Assembly: GCA_947628695.1 (NCBI GenBank) | Contig: CANRAV010000011.1 | Location: 1 to 64,000, forward strand | DNA: 64,000 nucleotides | Source of the DNA: an uncultured Clostridia bacterium | GTDB taxonomy: Bacteria > Bacillota > Clostridia > Oscillospirales > CAG-382 | Direction: 5' to 3' | Part shown: positions 39,909 to 49,496 of the stretch, piece after piece | How the letters are laid out: every line of letters starts with the position of its first letter | How positions within the stretch are numbered: the stretch's first letter is position 1 | Program-made: the position numbers and the translations under genes | The notes under the pieces: generated by a model | What the model was told of the DNA's origin: nothing | Database searches by the model: none | What the model saw: the letters and a program-made list of their open reading frames with translations, nothing else

Positions 39909-42170
39909 TTAAAGGTCTTTTCTGCGGATTTTGCCGCTTATCGTCTTCGGCAGCGCGTCTACAAACACAACCTTGCGGGGGTATTTGTAGGGAGCGGTGC
40001 GCTTCTTAACGTAGCTTTGTATCTCCTTGACAAGCTCGTCGCTGGGCTCTACGTCCGGGGTCAGCACAATGGTCGCCTTCACTATCTGCCCTCTAAGCTC
40101 GTCCGGCTCGCCGGAAACGCCGCATTCAAGGACGTAGGGAAGCTCCATTATAACGCTTTCGATTTCGAACGGCCCTATGCGGTAACCGCTGGACTTGATA
40201 AGGTCGTCGCCTCTGCCGACGTACCAGAAATAGCCGTCCTCGTCGCGCCAGGCCATGTCGCCCGTGTGGTAAAGACCGTCGTGCCAGGCAAGGTCGGTGT
40301 TCTCCTCGTCGCGGTAGTAGCCTATAAACATGCCGCAGGGAACCTCTTTGTCGGTGCGGACGCAAACCTCGCCAACCTCGCCGGTTTCTGCGGGCTTGCC
40401 GTCGGCAGTCACCAAAACAACGTCGTAAGCGGGGCTGGGAAGACCCATGGATCCCGGCTTTGCCACCCTGCCGAACATGTTGGCAACGGTAAGCGTCGTC
40501 TCCGTCTGACCGAAGCCCTCCATAAGCTTAAGGCCTGTAGCCTCGTAAAACTTGTTGAACACCTCGGGGTTAAGCGCTTCGCCCGCAATGGTCGCATGCT
40601 TTACCGTAGAAAGGTCGTACTTTGAAAGGTCCTCTTTGATAAAGAAGCGATACATGGTAGGAGGTGCGCAGAAGGTCGTTATGCCGTACTTTGCAAACAG
40701 CGGAAGAATGTCGTCCGCATGGAAACGGTCGAAGTCGTACACGAAAACTGCCGTCTCGCACAGCCACTGACCGTAAAGCTTGCCCCAAAGTGCCTTGCCC
40801 CAGCCGGTGTCGGAAATTGTGAAGTGTATGCCGTCCGGATCCACGTGGTGCCACCAGCGGGCAGTCACGATGTGGCCAAGCGGGTAGGTGTAGGAGTGCG
40901 TCGCGATCTTCGGGTAGCCGGTAGTTCCGGATGTGAAGAACATCAGCGCCGGGTCATCCTTCGAATTAGGTATTCTGTCAAGCGTCGTCGGCTGATTTTC
41001 GAACAGCTCTTCGTAGGAAAGCCAACCGTCCTTTTTGCCGCCTACAAGGAACTTAAGCTCAAGCTCCGGGCAGGTCTCCTGCGCCTTGTCGACCTCGTCG
41101 GGGCAGCCGTCGCTGTCCACGCAGACTATGGCCTTCACGCCGGCGGCGTTAAAGCGGTATTCAAAGTCCTTTTTCGTAAGCTGATGCGTCGCCGGAAGCG
41201 CTATCGCCCCTATCTTGTGCAGCGCAACAATGGACTCCCAAAACTGGTACCTGCGCTTAAGCACAAGCATGACCCTGTCGCCCTTTTCGATCCCCATGAA
41301 GAGGAACATGTTGGCGGTTTTGTTCGTCCTTTCGGACATATCCTTAAAGGTAAAGCGCTTTTCCTCCTTCTTGTTGGAAAGCCAAAGCATGCAAAGCTTG
41401 TCCGGGCACTTCCTTGCAAGCTCGTCCACCACGTCGTAGCCGAAGTTGAAGTCTGCCGTGGGGGTGATCTTTATCTCTTTAAGAAGCCCCTCTTCGTCAA
41501 GCTTCTCCGCAACATAGCGCTTGTAGAGAAGGTCCTTGTACTTTTCGTCCTCAAGCGCCTCGGAGGAGACGTATTTTTCTTCAATTGTTTCGGGACCCGC
41601 ACCGTCCTCCTTCATGACAATTGCAAGAAACTCGCAGTCGTCGCCGTCAATGGCAAGGTTGCCGTGGGGGTGTGAAGAATCGTAGTAAATGCTGTCTCCG
41701 GGGTAAAGAATCTCAACGTGGTCGTCGATTTGAACAAGCAGCGTGCCCTTGATTACATAGTCAAGCTCCTGCCCCTTGTGGGTGGAAAGCGGTATGGGCT
41801 TGCCCTGAGCCTCGCTGTCGTAGATGGCGGTTACCATGAACGGCTCTGAAAGCCTGTTCTTTATCATCGGAGCCAAATGGCGGTAAACAAAGCCCTCGCT
41901 CCTCTTTATCGGCATTCCTCCGCTTGCCCTTGTAACGTCGTAAAAGTTAAGCTTCGGATTTTCGCCGGAGACAAGCTCCGAAATGTCCATGCCGAGGGCT
42001 ACTGCCGCCTTGTACAGGTGAGAGAAATAAAAATCCTCGTCGCCGTTTTCGTATTTCCGATACTCTGCAGGGGTGACACCTATTATGGATGCCATCCTTT
42101 CTATTGTAATATCGGAATTTGTCCTCGCCCATTTAAGGCGTGCTGCGATATCGCGTGTGCGCATATCCAT
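39909..42170 (-). CDS. HTH-cupin-acyl-CoA synthetase fusion protein
   Basis: A 753-aa fusion. Domains: an XRE helix-turn-helix (about 1-65, RLKWARTNSDITIERMASII); a cupin (about 105-180, KGQELDYVIKGTLLVQIDDH and YPGDSIYYDSSHPHGN); and a full AMP-forming synthetase (about 235-750) with MFFTSGTTGYPKIATHSYTY, EGFGQTETT, HTGDMAWRDEDGYFWYVGRG and the catalytic Lys in PKTISGKIRRKDL. The first two domains alone equal a common cupin-type regulator. The chain could therefore sense the acid or acyl-adenylate it handles and control its own gene. AAGGAGGA supports ATG 42170. A 16-bp palindrome lies just after the promoter. Confidence 0.9.
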   Translation of the reverse strand: MDMRTRDIAARLKWARTNSDITIERMASIIGVTPAEYRKYENGDEDFYFSHLYKAAVALGMDISELVSGENPKLNFYDVTRASGGMPIKRSEGFVYRHLAPMIKNRLSEPFMVTAIYDSEAQGKPIPLSTHKGQELDYVIKGTLLVQIDDHVEILYPGDSIYYDSSHPHGNLAIDGDDCEFLAIVMKEDGAGPETIEEKYVSSEALEDEKYKDLLYKRYVAEKLDEEGLLKEIKITPTADFNFGYDVVDELARKCPDKLCMLWLSNKKEEKRFTFKDMSERTNKTANMFLFMGIEKGDRVMLVLKRRYQFWESIVALHKIGAIALPATHQLTKKDFEYRFNAAGVKAIVCVDSDGCPDEVDKAQETCPELELKFLVGGKKDGWLSYEELFENQPTTLDRIPNSKDDPALMFFTSGTTGYPKIATHSYTYPLGHIVTARWWHHVDPDGIHFTISDTGWGKALWGKLYGQWLCETAVFVYDFDRFHADDILPLFAKYGITTFCAPPTMYRFFIKEDLSKYDLSTVKHATIAGEALNPEVFNKFYEATGLKLMEGFGQTETTLTVANMFGRVAKPGSMGLPSPAYDVVLVTADGKPAETGEVGEVCVRTDKEVPCGMFIGYYRDEENTDLAWHDGLYHTGDMAWRDEDGYFWYVGRGDDLIKSSGYRIGPFEIESVIMELPYVLECGVSGEPDELRGQIVKATIVLTPDVEPSDELVKEIQSYVKKRTAPYKYPRKVVFVDALPKTISGKIRRKDL

Positions 42171-42206
42171 AACGATGTCCTCCTTGTAAAGAAATATTTT
42201 TGACGT

Positions 42207-42222
42207 GCGCTTTGCAAAGCGC
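42207..42222. promoter_or_regulatory. Perfect 16-bp palindrome, probable operator
   Basis: GCGCTTTGCAAAGCGC, a perfect palindrome, lies between the predicted start site (about 42228) and the ATG of the HTH-cupin-synthetase gene. Its place and symmetry suit a dimeric HTH protein bound over the early transcribed region. Confidence 0.6.
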
Positions 42223-42234
42223 CGTTTGAGTTGA

Positions 42235-42263
42235 ATTTTACCACAATAAAGCGCACAAATCAA
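42235..42263 (-). promoter_or_regulatory. Promoter of the HTH-cupin-synthetase gene
   Basis: On the minus strand TTGATT (42258-42263) and TAAAAT (42235-42240) are 17 bases apart. Confidence 0.7.
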
Positions 42264-42277
42264 TAGCGAAAAACACA

Positions 42278-42308
42278 AAAACGAGGCGCAAAGAGCGCCT
42301 CGTTTTTT
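42278..42308. terminator. Terminator of the glucan synthase gene
   Basis: A 12-bp perfect stem (AAAACGAGGCGC / GCGCCTCGTTTT) with a 5-base loop and T-runs on both strands. On the minus strand it lies 22 bases after the stop codon of the giant gene. Confidence 0.9.
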
Positions 42309-42329
42309 GTCGGTGTTTAACAAAATGCG

Positions 42330-45300
42330 CTAAACAAGCGGCACGCGCAGGAAGTGTTCTCCGCCGTCCGGCACAAAGGGCAGCGTAAGCGGCTTCCCGT
42401 CCACCGTCGGCCTTGCTCCCTTTTCCGCCTTTATGTGAAGCTTCCCGCAAAAGTCAAGCTCCGCCTCATATTCGAAAAGCGGATTGATGTCGACACCTTC
42501 GGCCGATATATCCACGCCCATAAAGACCTCCAAAACCGTCTTGCAGTACCAGCCCGCGGCACCGGTGTAAAAGGTCCAGCCGCCCCTGCCGGCCTGCCCG
42601 CGTGCGGTGTAGATGTCGGCCGCTATTGCGTAAGGCTCTGTCTTGTAGCGGGAGAAAAGCACCTTGTCCTCGGCGCGCTTAAGCGGGTTTATGCCCTCCA
42701 TAACGGCAAATGCCTCCGCAATCATGCCGACCTTTGCCAAAGCGGCGGCAAACCACACGGCCGCGTGGGTGTACTGCCCGCCGTTTTCCCTTATTCCCTT
42801 GGCGTATGCGTTGATATATCCCGCGTACTCCGTGTCTCTTCCGAAGGGCGGCGAAAACAGCTTTACAAGCTTGTTGTCCGCATCGTACAGTCTGTCAAAG
42901 GCCGTCTTAAGGGCTGTTCTGCACTTTTCTCTGTCAGCGCCTGCGAACAAGGCAAAGCTTTGAACAAGTATGTCTATGCGGCATGCGCTTCCGCCGTCCG
43001 TTCCTATGGGCGCTCCGTGCCCCGTGTAGGCACGCACGAATCGGTCGTTTACAAAGCAGCTCTCGGCCGCGGAAAGCACACCCTCCGCCTCGTCAAGGCA
43101 GCCCTTCGCGTACTCCGCATCCCCGCACTCTTCCGACAGAGAGGCAAAGCGTTTCAGCGCTAAGACGTAAAAGAAGGCGGTAAACACGCTTTCCGCACCT
43201 TCCCCCAGACCCGAGAAGGCGTCGTTCCAGTCACAGCTGCCCATAAGCGGAAGCCCCCGGTGGCCGTAGTTCTTCCCGTGCTCTAAGGCACGCACGCAGT
43301 GTTCGTACAGGGTTTCCCTAAACGGCGTCACCTCCGCCGCCTCGTACCGCTCGCTCTGCTCGCCAAGCTCCGGGGAGGAAAGGTAGGGTATCTTTACGTC
43401 AAGCACGGCTCTGTCGCCGGTTCGCTTTACGTATTCGCACACGCAAAGGGGAAGCCACAAAAAGTCGTCGCTGCACTTCGTGCGCACTCCGTACACCTTC
43501 CCGCCAACCCTGTCCGGGTGCCACCAGTGCTGAACTCCGCCGTCGGTGTACTGCCTCGCCGCACAGCGGATAAGGTGGGTCCTCACCGTCCCCGGCATGG
43601 AATACACAAGGTAAAGGCAGTCCTGAAGCTGGTCGCGGAAGCCGTAGGCTCCGCTGCTTTGGTAGAACGCCCCTCTTGCAAAAAAGCGGCAGGCTGCCGC
43701 CTGATAAGGCGCAAAGTAGCAAAACATCGCGTCGTGCGCCGCGTCGCCGCTTGAAAGCTTCACGGGCGGCAAAAGCTCCGCCGCAAATCGCCGCGCCTTC
43801 TCCCGCTCCGCCTTGTACCCGCTTTTGCAGAAGGCGTCAAGCACCGCGGCGGCTGCCTTTGCCGTAGGCGCCGCACCGAGCAGGAAGACCGTGCCCGCGC
43901 CCCTTTTCCGCACGGCCGCCGTGTCCTCTATGCCGTTCGGCTCGCCGCAAAGCAGCTCGCCAAGGCTGCCTGCCGTGCTGCCGCTTCCAAGGCAGGCCGC
44001 AAAGCCGACCCAACCGCTGAAGGACACACTTCTGCTGTTTGAAAAGCCTGCGGCCTTCCCGCCTGCAAACTCGACCTCAACTCTCAGCACACTGTCCGCG
44101 CGAAAGGCGCCGCTCCCCATAAGCGGCTGTACGGCAAAGGCTGCGTCCCCCTCGCGCCCGTCCGCGAAGGAAAGCCGCATGACCTTTACGGGAAGCTTTT
44201 CGCACACAAACACCTCAAGCGTAAAGTCCCTGCCTCCCGCGCATCCGCTGTAAAGCGCCGCACCGCAGCCGTACTTCACCTGTGAAGCGCAGGCCGCAAG
44301 GTCGTAGACCTTCCCGCCTTCAAAAAGATAAAGCGTCTCGCCTCTGTCTGCGCCGCCGTAAGCGTCGCCGTCAAAGGCGGCTATGCGCCGCAGGGCGCTG
44401 TTGCCGCAAAAGCTGTAGCCAAGCGTTCCGTGCGTCACCACGGTGCCGAAGCTTCTGCCCGCAAGGACGTAGGAATACGGCACCTTCTGCCCGCAGTCCT
44501 TGTCGACGGTGAAGGACTCCCCGTCGTATTCCCCGCCGCAAACCCCGGTACCGCAAACCGAGCGTGAGTAGCCGTGGCTTCTCACAACCGGCGGAAGCGG
44601 CTTTGCAAAGCGCCTGTCGCCCCTCTCGCCGAATGGGGTGTCAAAGCTTTCGGTAAAGCACACAGCGGCGTCCTTAAACAGCGAGACAGTCTCTGCATCT
44701 CCGCCGTCGGCAAAGAAAATGCCGCCGCGCTTGCCGGCAAAGCTTTCGCACTTTTCCGCGCGGATAAGGCGCTTTATGCCGGCCGTGACGGGGGAGGAGT
44801 ACTTCTCCTCCTCGCACACCAAAAACACAAGCTCCGTCCGCACGTTAAGCGACGCAAGGCGTGAAAAAACGCCAAGGTAAAAGGCGATGTCGCTTTCGTA
44901 GTATTCCCGCACAAGCACGGCTAAGATGGGGAAGTCGCCGGACACGCCGAAGCTCCAAAGCGCGCCGTTTGTCGCAGACGCCGTCTTCGCAAAGCGCATC
45001 TTCCCGTAAAAGATCCCCGCAAGCAGGGCGTTCTCCCTCTCGCCGAAGACGGAAAGCCCCGCAGGTGCCGCCCGCATCCTTCGCGAGGCGTTCAGCCTGT
45101 CAAGCGCTTCGCCCCTGCTCCTTCCGAGGGAGACGATAAACCTTGCGTCTCCGCCCGCAATCGGCGGCGTCTTTATAAGGCAGAAGGGGTTCACGCAGAC
45201 ACCTGTCGTGTCGGTGCAGGTCTCCTTCACAAGGTCCTTCGGGCTGTAAACCGAGAAGGCGTCAAAGCTTTCCTTGTTCGTTTCAAAGCTTATGGGGATG

Positions 45301-48300
45301 TCGGCGTTTCCCATTCCCACCGCCATAAAGACGCTGCTTTTCCCGTCACGCGCGTTCTTCGCAAACAAAAGCGCAGACGCGCTTTTGTCGTACTCGGCGC
45401 TTACAAAAAGACGCGCAAAGGCGGGGTGCGAGAAGAAGCGGCTGTCGTTTTCAAGCTGTACGTCAAAGGAAAAAATAAGGGAAAAGCTCTTTCCTCCGTC
45501 GCTTTTTGTCTCGGTTATAAAGCAGCCTGCGGCGTCGGTGTAGTATTTGACCCTTCCGGAAAAATCCGGGGAAGAGCATATGTGCGCAGCGTAGCCGGAT
45601 GTGCTTTCAAAAGAGAACTTGCCCTCCGTCACGCCCGGAGCGGCGGAGTATACCCCTCCGCCTCCGCAGAACAGCACCGACACGGTTTTGACGGCAGAGA
45701 AGGGGTCGAACTTCACCTCGTTCACGCTCATGTCCCCGTGGGAGAAGCGCACGTGGCCGCAGCTGTCTGCCACGACGGTGTTTGCCCCCTTGCCGGAGAC
45801 GTGCACCACCGGCTCCGCGGGGTTGTACTCCGTAAGCCTTTCGGCAAAGCTGCCGCGCGTAAACGCCGCAGCGCGCGTCTGAGGCTGCTTTTCCGCATTT
45901 GTAATGACGGCGCTTATCGGTATCTTCTCCTGAAGCAGCTCGTAGAAGGCCGCAGTGCGCGGGTGATCCATAAAGCGCTTTACGAAGATGTTGTCGAAAA
46001 AGGCGTTTGCAAGTGCTATAAGGCTCATGCCCATGTGGTGCGCCATATAGCTGTGCACGACCCCACCGCCAAGGCAGTCTACCGCCTCGTAAAGCCCGTA
46101 TTTCCCGCCTCCGACCTCGCTGTCGTAGGCGGCAAGCGTCTTAAGCGCCGCAGAGGGGGATATGCACATCGTAAGGTACACGGAGTAGGGCGAAAGCACC
46201 TTCTCCTTTTCCGTGTAGCGCATAAGCGCAAGCGCCTGCACCCCGTGCGCCTTGTATTGGTAGTTCATATCGGCGTCGAAGCAGTAAAACCCGCTCTCGG
46301 AGCAGCCCCAAAGCCTGCCCGCCGAAAAGCGCCGCTGCTCGTAAAGCGCAAACCGAAGGCTTTCGTAAATAAAGCTGTCCTTGTAAACGGGCAGAAAAAG
46401 CTGCGGCATAAAGTATTCAAAGGCCGTACCGCTCCAGCTTGCCATGCCTATGTGCCCGCCGTCGCCGACAATCGGTCTGCCAAGCGCACGCCAGTGCTTT
46501 ACGGGCGCTTTGCCGAAGGCGAGGGCGAAGTAAGAGGTGCTTCTCGCCTCGCTCATATAAAGGTCGTAGCATATGTCGGAAAGCTTCCCGGCGGAAGTGT
46601 CAAAGCTAAGTGAAAAAAGCTGCCTTTCGGCGTTGTAAAGAGACGCAAAGTCCGCGTTTTGGAAAAACGCCTCGCAGCGCTTTGCAAGGCCGTTGCGGCC
46701 GCTTTTGTAAAGCGCGCGCGACAGCGCAACAAGGCAAACGCAAAGGTTCCCGCTGTCGACCGTAGAGACGTATCCGCTTCCCAAAACGGAAAGCTTTTTA
46801 AGCTCGTACCAGTTGTAAAAGTGCCCCTTCCACTTTTTCATCCTGTCCATGGTGTCAAAGGCGTGCGCAAGCCGCTCCTCCGTCTCTGCCGCAGAGATAA
46901 AACCAAAGTCCTCCGCAGCCGCGACGGAAAGCAGGTAAAGCCCTATATTTGTCGGGGAGGTTCGCATCGCCGTCGCCTCTACGGGAGACACCTGGATGTT
47001 GTCCGGCGGGAGGAAGTTGGTAGACGCCCCCACGTTCTCTTCGAAAAACCTCCATATCGGAAGGGCTCTTCTCAGGATAAGCTTCTTTTCCGAAGGCGAA
47101 AGCGGCGCCTTTGCGCCCCTTTTCCCGGAAATGAAGCAGGAGTAAACGGGGAATAGAAACCACAAAAGTCCCAAAAGCCTTGTCGGCCATATATTTGTAA
47201 AAAAGAAGAATAAGCTTCCCACTATAGCGGAAGGGAAAAGGCTGTATATGTGCGTGAAAATCGTATTTTCAAAGCTTTTCTCCGTCTGCGCCGCCGTGAC
47301 CCAAAGCAAAAGCTTTTTGCCGCTTGCAAGGCGGAAAAGCGCCTTTACTGCCGCGTCAAGGCTAATGACGGCCTTAAAGCAAAGGGAAAACGCCTCGAAG
47401 AGGGAAACGCACACGCTTTGCAGGAAGGCGCTTTGCACCGACGAAAAGAAGCGCCTTCTTCTGAACCTCAGCGCCGCAGGCCCGGAGATAAGCGTGAAGA
47501 ACACCGGGGAGAGTATCCCCGTCAGCGCAAAAAGGCAAACCCAAAGCCTGCCCTCCCCGTGGGCAAACCCCGCCGCCGCAAGGGCGGCAAACGACAGCAC
47601 GGGAAGAAGGTGACGGAAGACGTTCTGCACTATGCGCGCCGCGCCTCTTGCCCCCTGCTTAAAGCCCCTAAGCAGCGAAAGGTTCTGCACGTCGCCCCTT
47701 ATCCAGCGGTGAAGCCGTTTGTAGTAAGAAACGACGTTTCCCGGCACGTTGTCCGTAAAGCACAGGTCGGACACGTACCGTGTACGCAGTATGTTGCCCT
47801 CCGGCATGTCGTGGCTAAGCACGCGCCCCTCGGGCAGCACGCCGCAAAGCGCCGCTTTGTAGGCTTTTATGTCAATAATGCCCTTGCCGCAGAAAATCCC
47901 CTCGCCGTAGATGCTTTGCTGCCTGTTGAAGGCGGCGGTTTCGTAAACGTCTATCCCGCCGACACCGGCAAGCAGCGCCGCAAAGCGCGTTTCGCCGAAG
48001 GATTCAAGCCGGCTTTGCACGCCCGGCTGCAGTATGCCGTAGCCCGAAACGACCTTGCCGTTTTTTAAAACCGGGCGGTTTATCGGGTGAAGCATCATGC
48101 CGGTAAGCTCGCACACGCCGTCCGGCGGAAGGCTTGTGTCGGCGTCCAGCGTCAAAAGGTAGGGTATGCCCGTGATGTCCGGCCCTGCCTTTAAGAGAAA
48201 GCAGTCGTCGCCGTCTCCGCAAAGACAGCGCACAAGGTCTTCAATGGCACCGCGCTTCCTCTCCTTTCCGCGCCAAACGCCGTCCTCCGCAGGGAAGCGC

Positions 48301-49421
48301 TTCCGCACGTACAGGCAAAACCTGTCGCCGTATTTGTCGGAAAGTGCGCGTATCTGCTCCAGCGCCTGCGACAAAAGCTTTTCGTCGTCCTTTCCGCAGG
48401 GCGTCGGCGACGCGGGCAAATCCGCAAGCAGACCGAAGTAAAGCCCGTCCTCGCTGTTGGTCAGATACAGCCGCTCCAGTGCCGAAAATGGCTTCACGTC
48501 CCCGTCAAGCAGGGTGGTTATGACAGTAAGCGTAAGGTCGCGCTTCGGCAGCCTGTCCGGCGAAACAGCAGGGCAGGCCGACGGACGCGTAAGCACCGAA
48601 AAGCAAAAGTCCCCCACACCAAGCGCCACTGCGGCAAGCGGCAGCGCCAAAATCGGCACGCTCCAAAGCGGGCAAAGCAGGTAAGCAGCCGACAAAAGCA
48701 TCGCCGCCACTGCCGCACAAAAGGCGGTGTAGCTTGCCGTCTTCGGCCTCTTTTCTATCCCTATGACCGCAGCTATACAGCTCCCGTCCTTCGCCGCCTC
48801 CTCCCTCGCCGCAAAGACAGCCTCGCTTTCGGTAAGGCGCCGCTTCGCCGCATAACGCCTAAGCGCCCTTCGGTACGACGCCTTTGTGGCGGGTGTCATG
48901 TCCGCATACAGCTCCTCGCATTCCGTAAGCGCCCTTTCGGCGGACGACAGGTCAAAGTATATAAGTGAAAAGTCCGTCGCGTCCGCCTTCTTCATGGCGT
49001 TAAGCGCGTTCTGCAGCCGTCTTGCGCCTCCCCCTGCAGCGGGTGCAGCGCACACAAGCCCGGTTTCCAAAAGCGCCGCCGCGTCCACAACCGCCTTCAG
49101 CATGTCAAGCTCCGCCGTTGCGCAGTCGTAGCCCGCAAGCGCCTCCTTCACCTCTTCCTTGTCGAAAGAAAAGCCCCGCTTTTTAAATCTGCTCCAAAGC
49201 GCGCGGAAGACGTGCGGCACGCCGTCGCAGCCCGGAAGCGCCTCAAGCGCGCTTTCGTTTTTTTGAATTTCCCTTATCTTGCGGCGGTAGTAGTAGGCGT
49301 TTGCGGCAATTCGTGCGGAAACCGCGTCTGACGCGTCCTCTCTGCCCCCCGCGCGGATGGCCGCCTCTATGTTCCTTACAGCCGCCTTCAAAGCGGCGGT
49401 AAGCTTTACGCACCTCTCCAT
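42330..49421 (-). CDS. Cyclic beta-1,2-glucan synthase-like protein (GT84-glycoamylase-GH94)
   Basis: A giant 2363-aa membrane protein. Order: helical N-terminal part; membrane helices (about 230-280); family-84 glycosyltransferase region (about 305-600) with TLDADTSLPPDGVCELTG and a late RWIRGDVQNL; more membrane helices (about 610-745); glycoamylase-like domain (about 795-1290), with NFLPPDNIQVSPVEATAMRT and GHFYNWYELKKL; and GH94 phosphorylase-like part (to the end), with SGAYGFRDQLQDCLYL, DGGVQHWWHPDRVGGKVYG and LMGSCDWNDAFSGLGEGAES. NdvB/Cgs relatives make cyclic beta-1,2-glucans from UDP-glucose and are best known in Proteobacteria, with homologues in some Firmicutes. The ATG at 49421 follows a distant GGGGGA site; an in-frame TTG at 49475 is possible. 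Confidence 0.88.
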   Translation of the reverse strand: MERCVKLTAALKAAVRNIEAAIRAGGREDASDAVSARIAANAYYYRRKIREIQKNESALEALPGCDGVPHVFRALWSRFKKRGFSFDKEEVKEALAGYDCATAELDMLKAVVDAAALLETGLVCAAPAAGGGARRLQNALNAMKKADATDFSLIYFDLSSAERALTECEELYADMTPATKASYRRALRRYAAKRRLTESEAVFAAREEAAKDGSCIAAVIGIEKRPKTASYTAFCAAVAAMLLSAAYLLCPLWSVPILALPLAAVALGVGDFCFSVLTRPSACPAVSPDRLPKRDLTLTVITTLLDGDVKPFSALERLYLTNSEDGLYFGLLADLPASPTPCGKDDEKLLSQALEQIRALSDKYGDRFCLYVRKRFPAEDGVWRGKERKRGAIEDLVRCLCGDGDDCFLLKAGPDITGIPYLLTLDADTSLPPDGVCELTGMMLHPINRPVLKNGKVVSGYGILQPGVQSRLESFGETRFAALLAGVGGIDVYETAAFNRQQSIYGEGIFCGKGIIDIKAYKAALCGVLPEGRVLSHDMPEGNILRTRYVSDLCFTDNVPGNVVSYYKRLHRWIRGDVQNLSLLRGFKQGARGAARIVQNVFRHLLPVLSFAALAAAGFAHGEGRLWVCLFALTGILSPVFFTLISGPAALRFRRRRFFSSVQSAFLQSVCVSLFEAFSLCFKAVISLDAAVKALFRLASGKKLLLWVTAAQTEKSFENTIFTHIYSLFPSAIVGSLFFFFTNIWPTRLLGLLWFLFPVYSCFISGKRGAKAPLSPSEKKLILRRALPIWRFFEENVGASTNFLPPDNIQVSPVEATAMRTSPTNIGLYLLSVAAAEDFGFISAAETEERLAHAFDTMDRMKKWKGHFYNWYELKKLSVLGSGYVSTVDSGNLCVCLVALSRALYKSGRNGLAKRCEAFFQNADFASLYNAERQLFSLSFDTSAGKLSDICYDLYMSEARSTSYFALAFGKAPVKHWRALGRPIVGDGGHIGMASWSGTAFEYFMPQLFLPVYKDSFIYESLRFALYEQRRFSAGRLWGCSESGFYCFDADMNYQYKAHGVQALALMRYTEKEKVLSPYSVYLTMCISPSAALKTLAAYDSEVGGGKYGLYEAVDCLGGGVVHSYMAHHMGMSLIALANAFFDNIFVKRFMDHPRTAAFYELLQEKIPISAVITNAEKQPQTRAAAFTRGSFAERLTEYNPAEPVVHVSGKGANTVVADSCGHVRFSHGDMSVNEVKFDPFSAVKTVSVLFCGGGGVYSAAPGVTEGKFSFESTSGYAAHICSSPDFSGRVKYYTDAAGCFITETKSDGGKSFSLIFSFDVQLENDSRFFSHPAFARLFVSAEYDKSASALLFAKNARDGKSSVFMAVGMGNADIPISFETNKESFDAFSVYSPKDLVKETCTDTTGVCVNPFCLIKTPPIAGGDARFIVSLGRSRGEALDRLNASRRMRAAPAGLSVFGERENALLAGIFYGKMRFAKTASATNGALWSFGVSGDFPILAVLVREYYESDIAFYLGVFSRLASLNVRTELVFLVCEEEKYSSPVTAGIKRLIRAEKCESFAGKRGGIFFADGGDAETVSLFKDAAVCFTESFDTPFGERGDRRFAKPLPPVVRSHGYSRSVCGTGVCGGEYDGESFTVDKDCGQKVPYSYVLAGRSFGTVVTHGTLGYSFCGNSALRRIAAFDGDAYGGADRGETLYLFEGGKVYDLAACASQVKYGCGAALYSGCAGGRDFTLEVFVCEKLPVKVMRLSFADGREGDAAFAVQPLMGSGAFRADSVLRVEVEFAGGKAAGFSNSRSVSFSGWVGFAACLGSGSTAGSLGELLCGEPNGIEDTAAVRKRGAGTVFLLGAAPTAKAAAAVLDAFCKSGYKAEREKARRFAAELLPPVKLSSGDAAHDAMFCYFAPYQAAACRFFARGAFYQSSGAYGFRDQLQDCLYLVYSMPGTVRTHLIRCAARQYTDGGVQHWWHPDRVGGKVYGVRTKCSDDFLWLPLCVCEYVKRTGDRAVLDVKIPYLSSPELGEQSERYEAAEVTPFRETLYEHCVRALEHGKNYGHRGLPLMGSCDWNDAFSGLGEGAESVFTAFFYVLALKRFASLSEECGDAEYAKGCLDEAEGVLSAAESCFVNDRFVRAYTGHGAPIGTDGGSACRIDILVQSFALFAGADREKCRTALKTAFDRLYDADNKLVKLFSPPFGRDTEYAGYINAYAKGIRENGGQYTHAAVWFAAALAKVGMIAEAFAVMEGINPLKRAEDKVLFSRYKTEPYAIAADIYTARGQAGRGGWTFYTGAAGWYCKTVLEVFMGVDISAEGVDINPLFEYEAELDFCGKLHIKAEKGARPTVDGKPLTLPFVPDGGEHFLRVPLV

Positions 49422-49435
49422 AAAAACAAAAAGTC

Positions 49436-49480
49436 CCCCTTTGGCAAAAACAGCCTTCGTGCTATTATTTACCAAAGGGG
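49436..49480 (-). promoter_or_regulatory. Hairpin overlapping the ribosome site of the glucan synthase gene
   Basis: On the minus strand CCCCTTTGG pairs perfectly with CCAAAGGGG across a 27-base loop, then GACTTTTTGTTTTT and the ATG follow. The 3' arm contains the AAGGGGGA ribosome site. The element resembles a terminator for the SGNH gene and also a switch that could hide the ribosome site of the large gene. Confidence 0.5.
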
Positions 49481-49496
49481 TCGAATTTATTCTCTG

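Noticed and set aside
45426-46613. A long plus-strand frame (395 codons) and many others opposite the giant glucan synthase gene
   Set aside because: They lie antisense to a gene with clear protein motifs, have low-complexity Arg/Lys/Val/Ala-rich products, and lack ribosome sites. They are typical shadows of GC-rich coding DNA.
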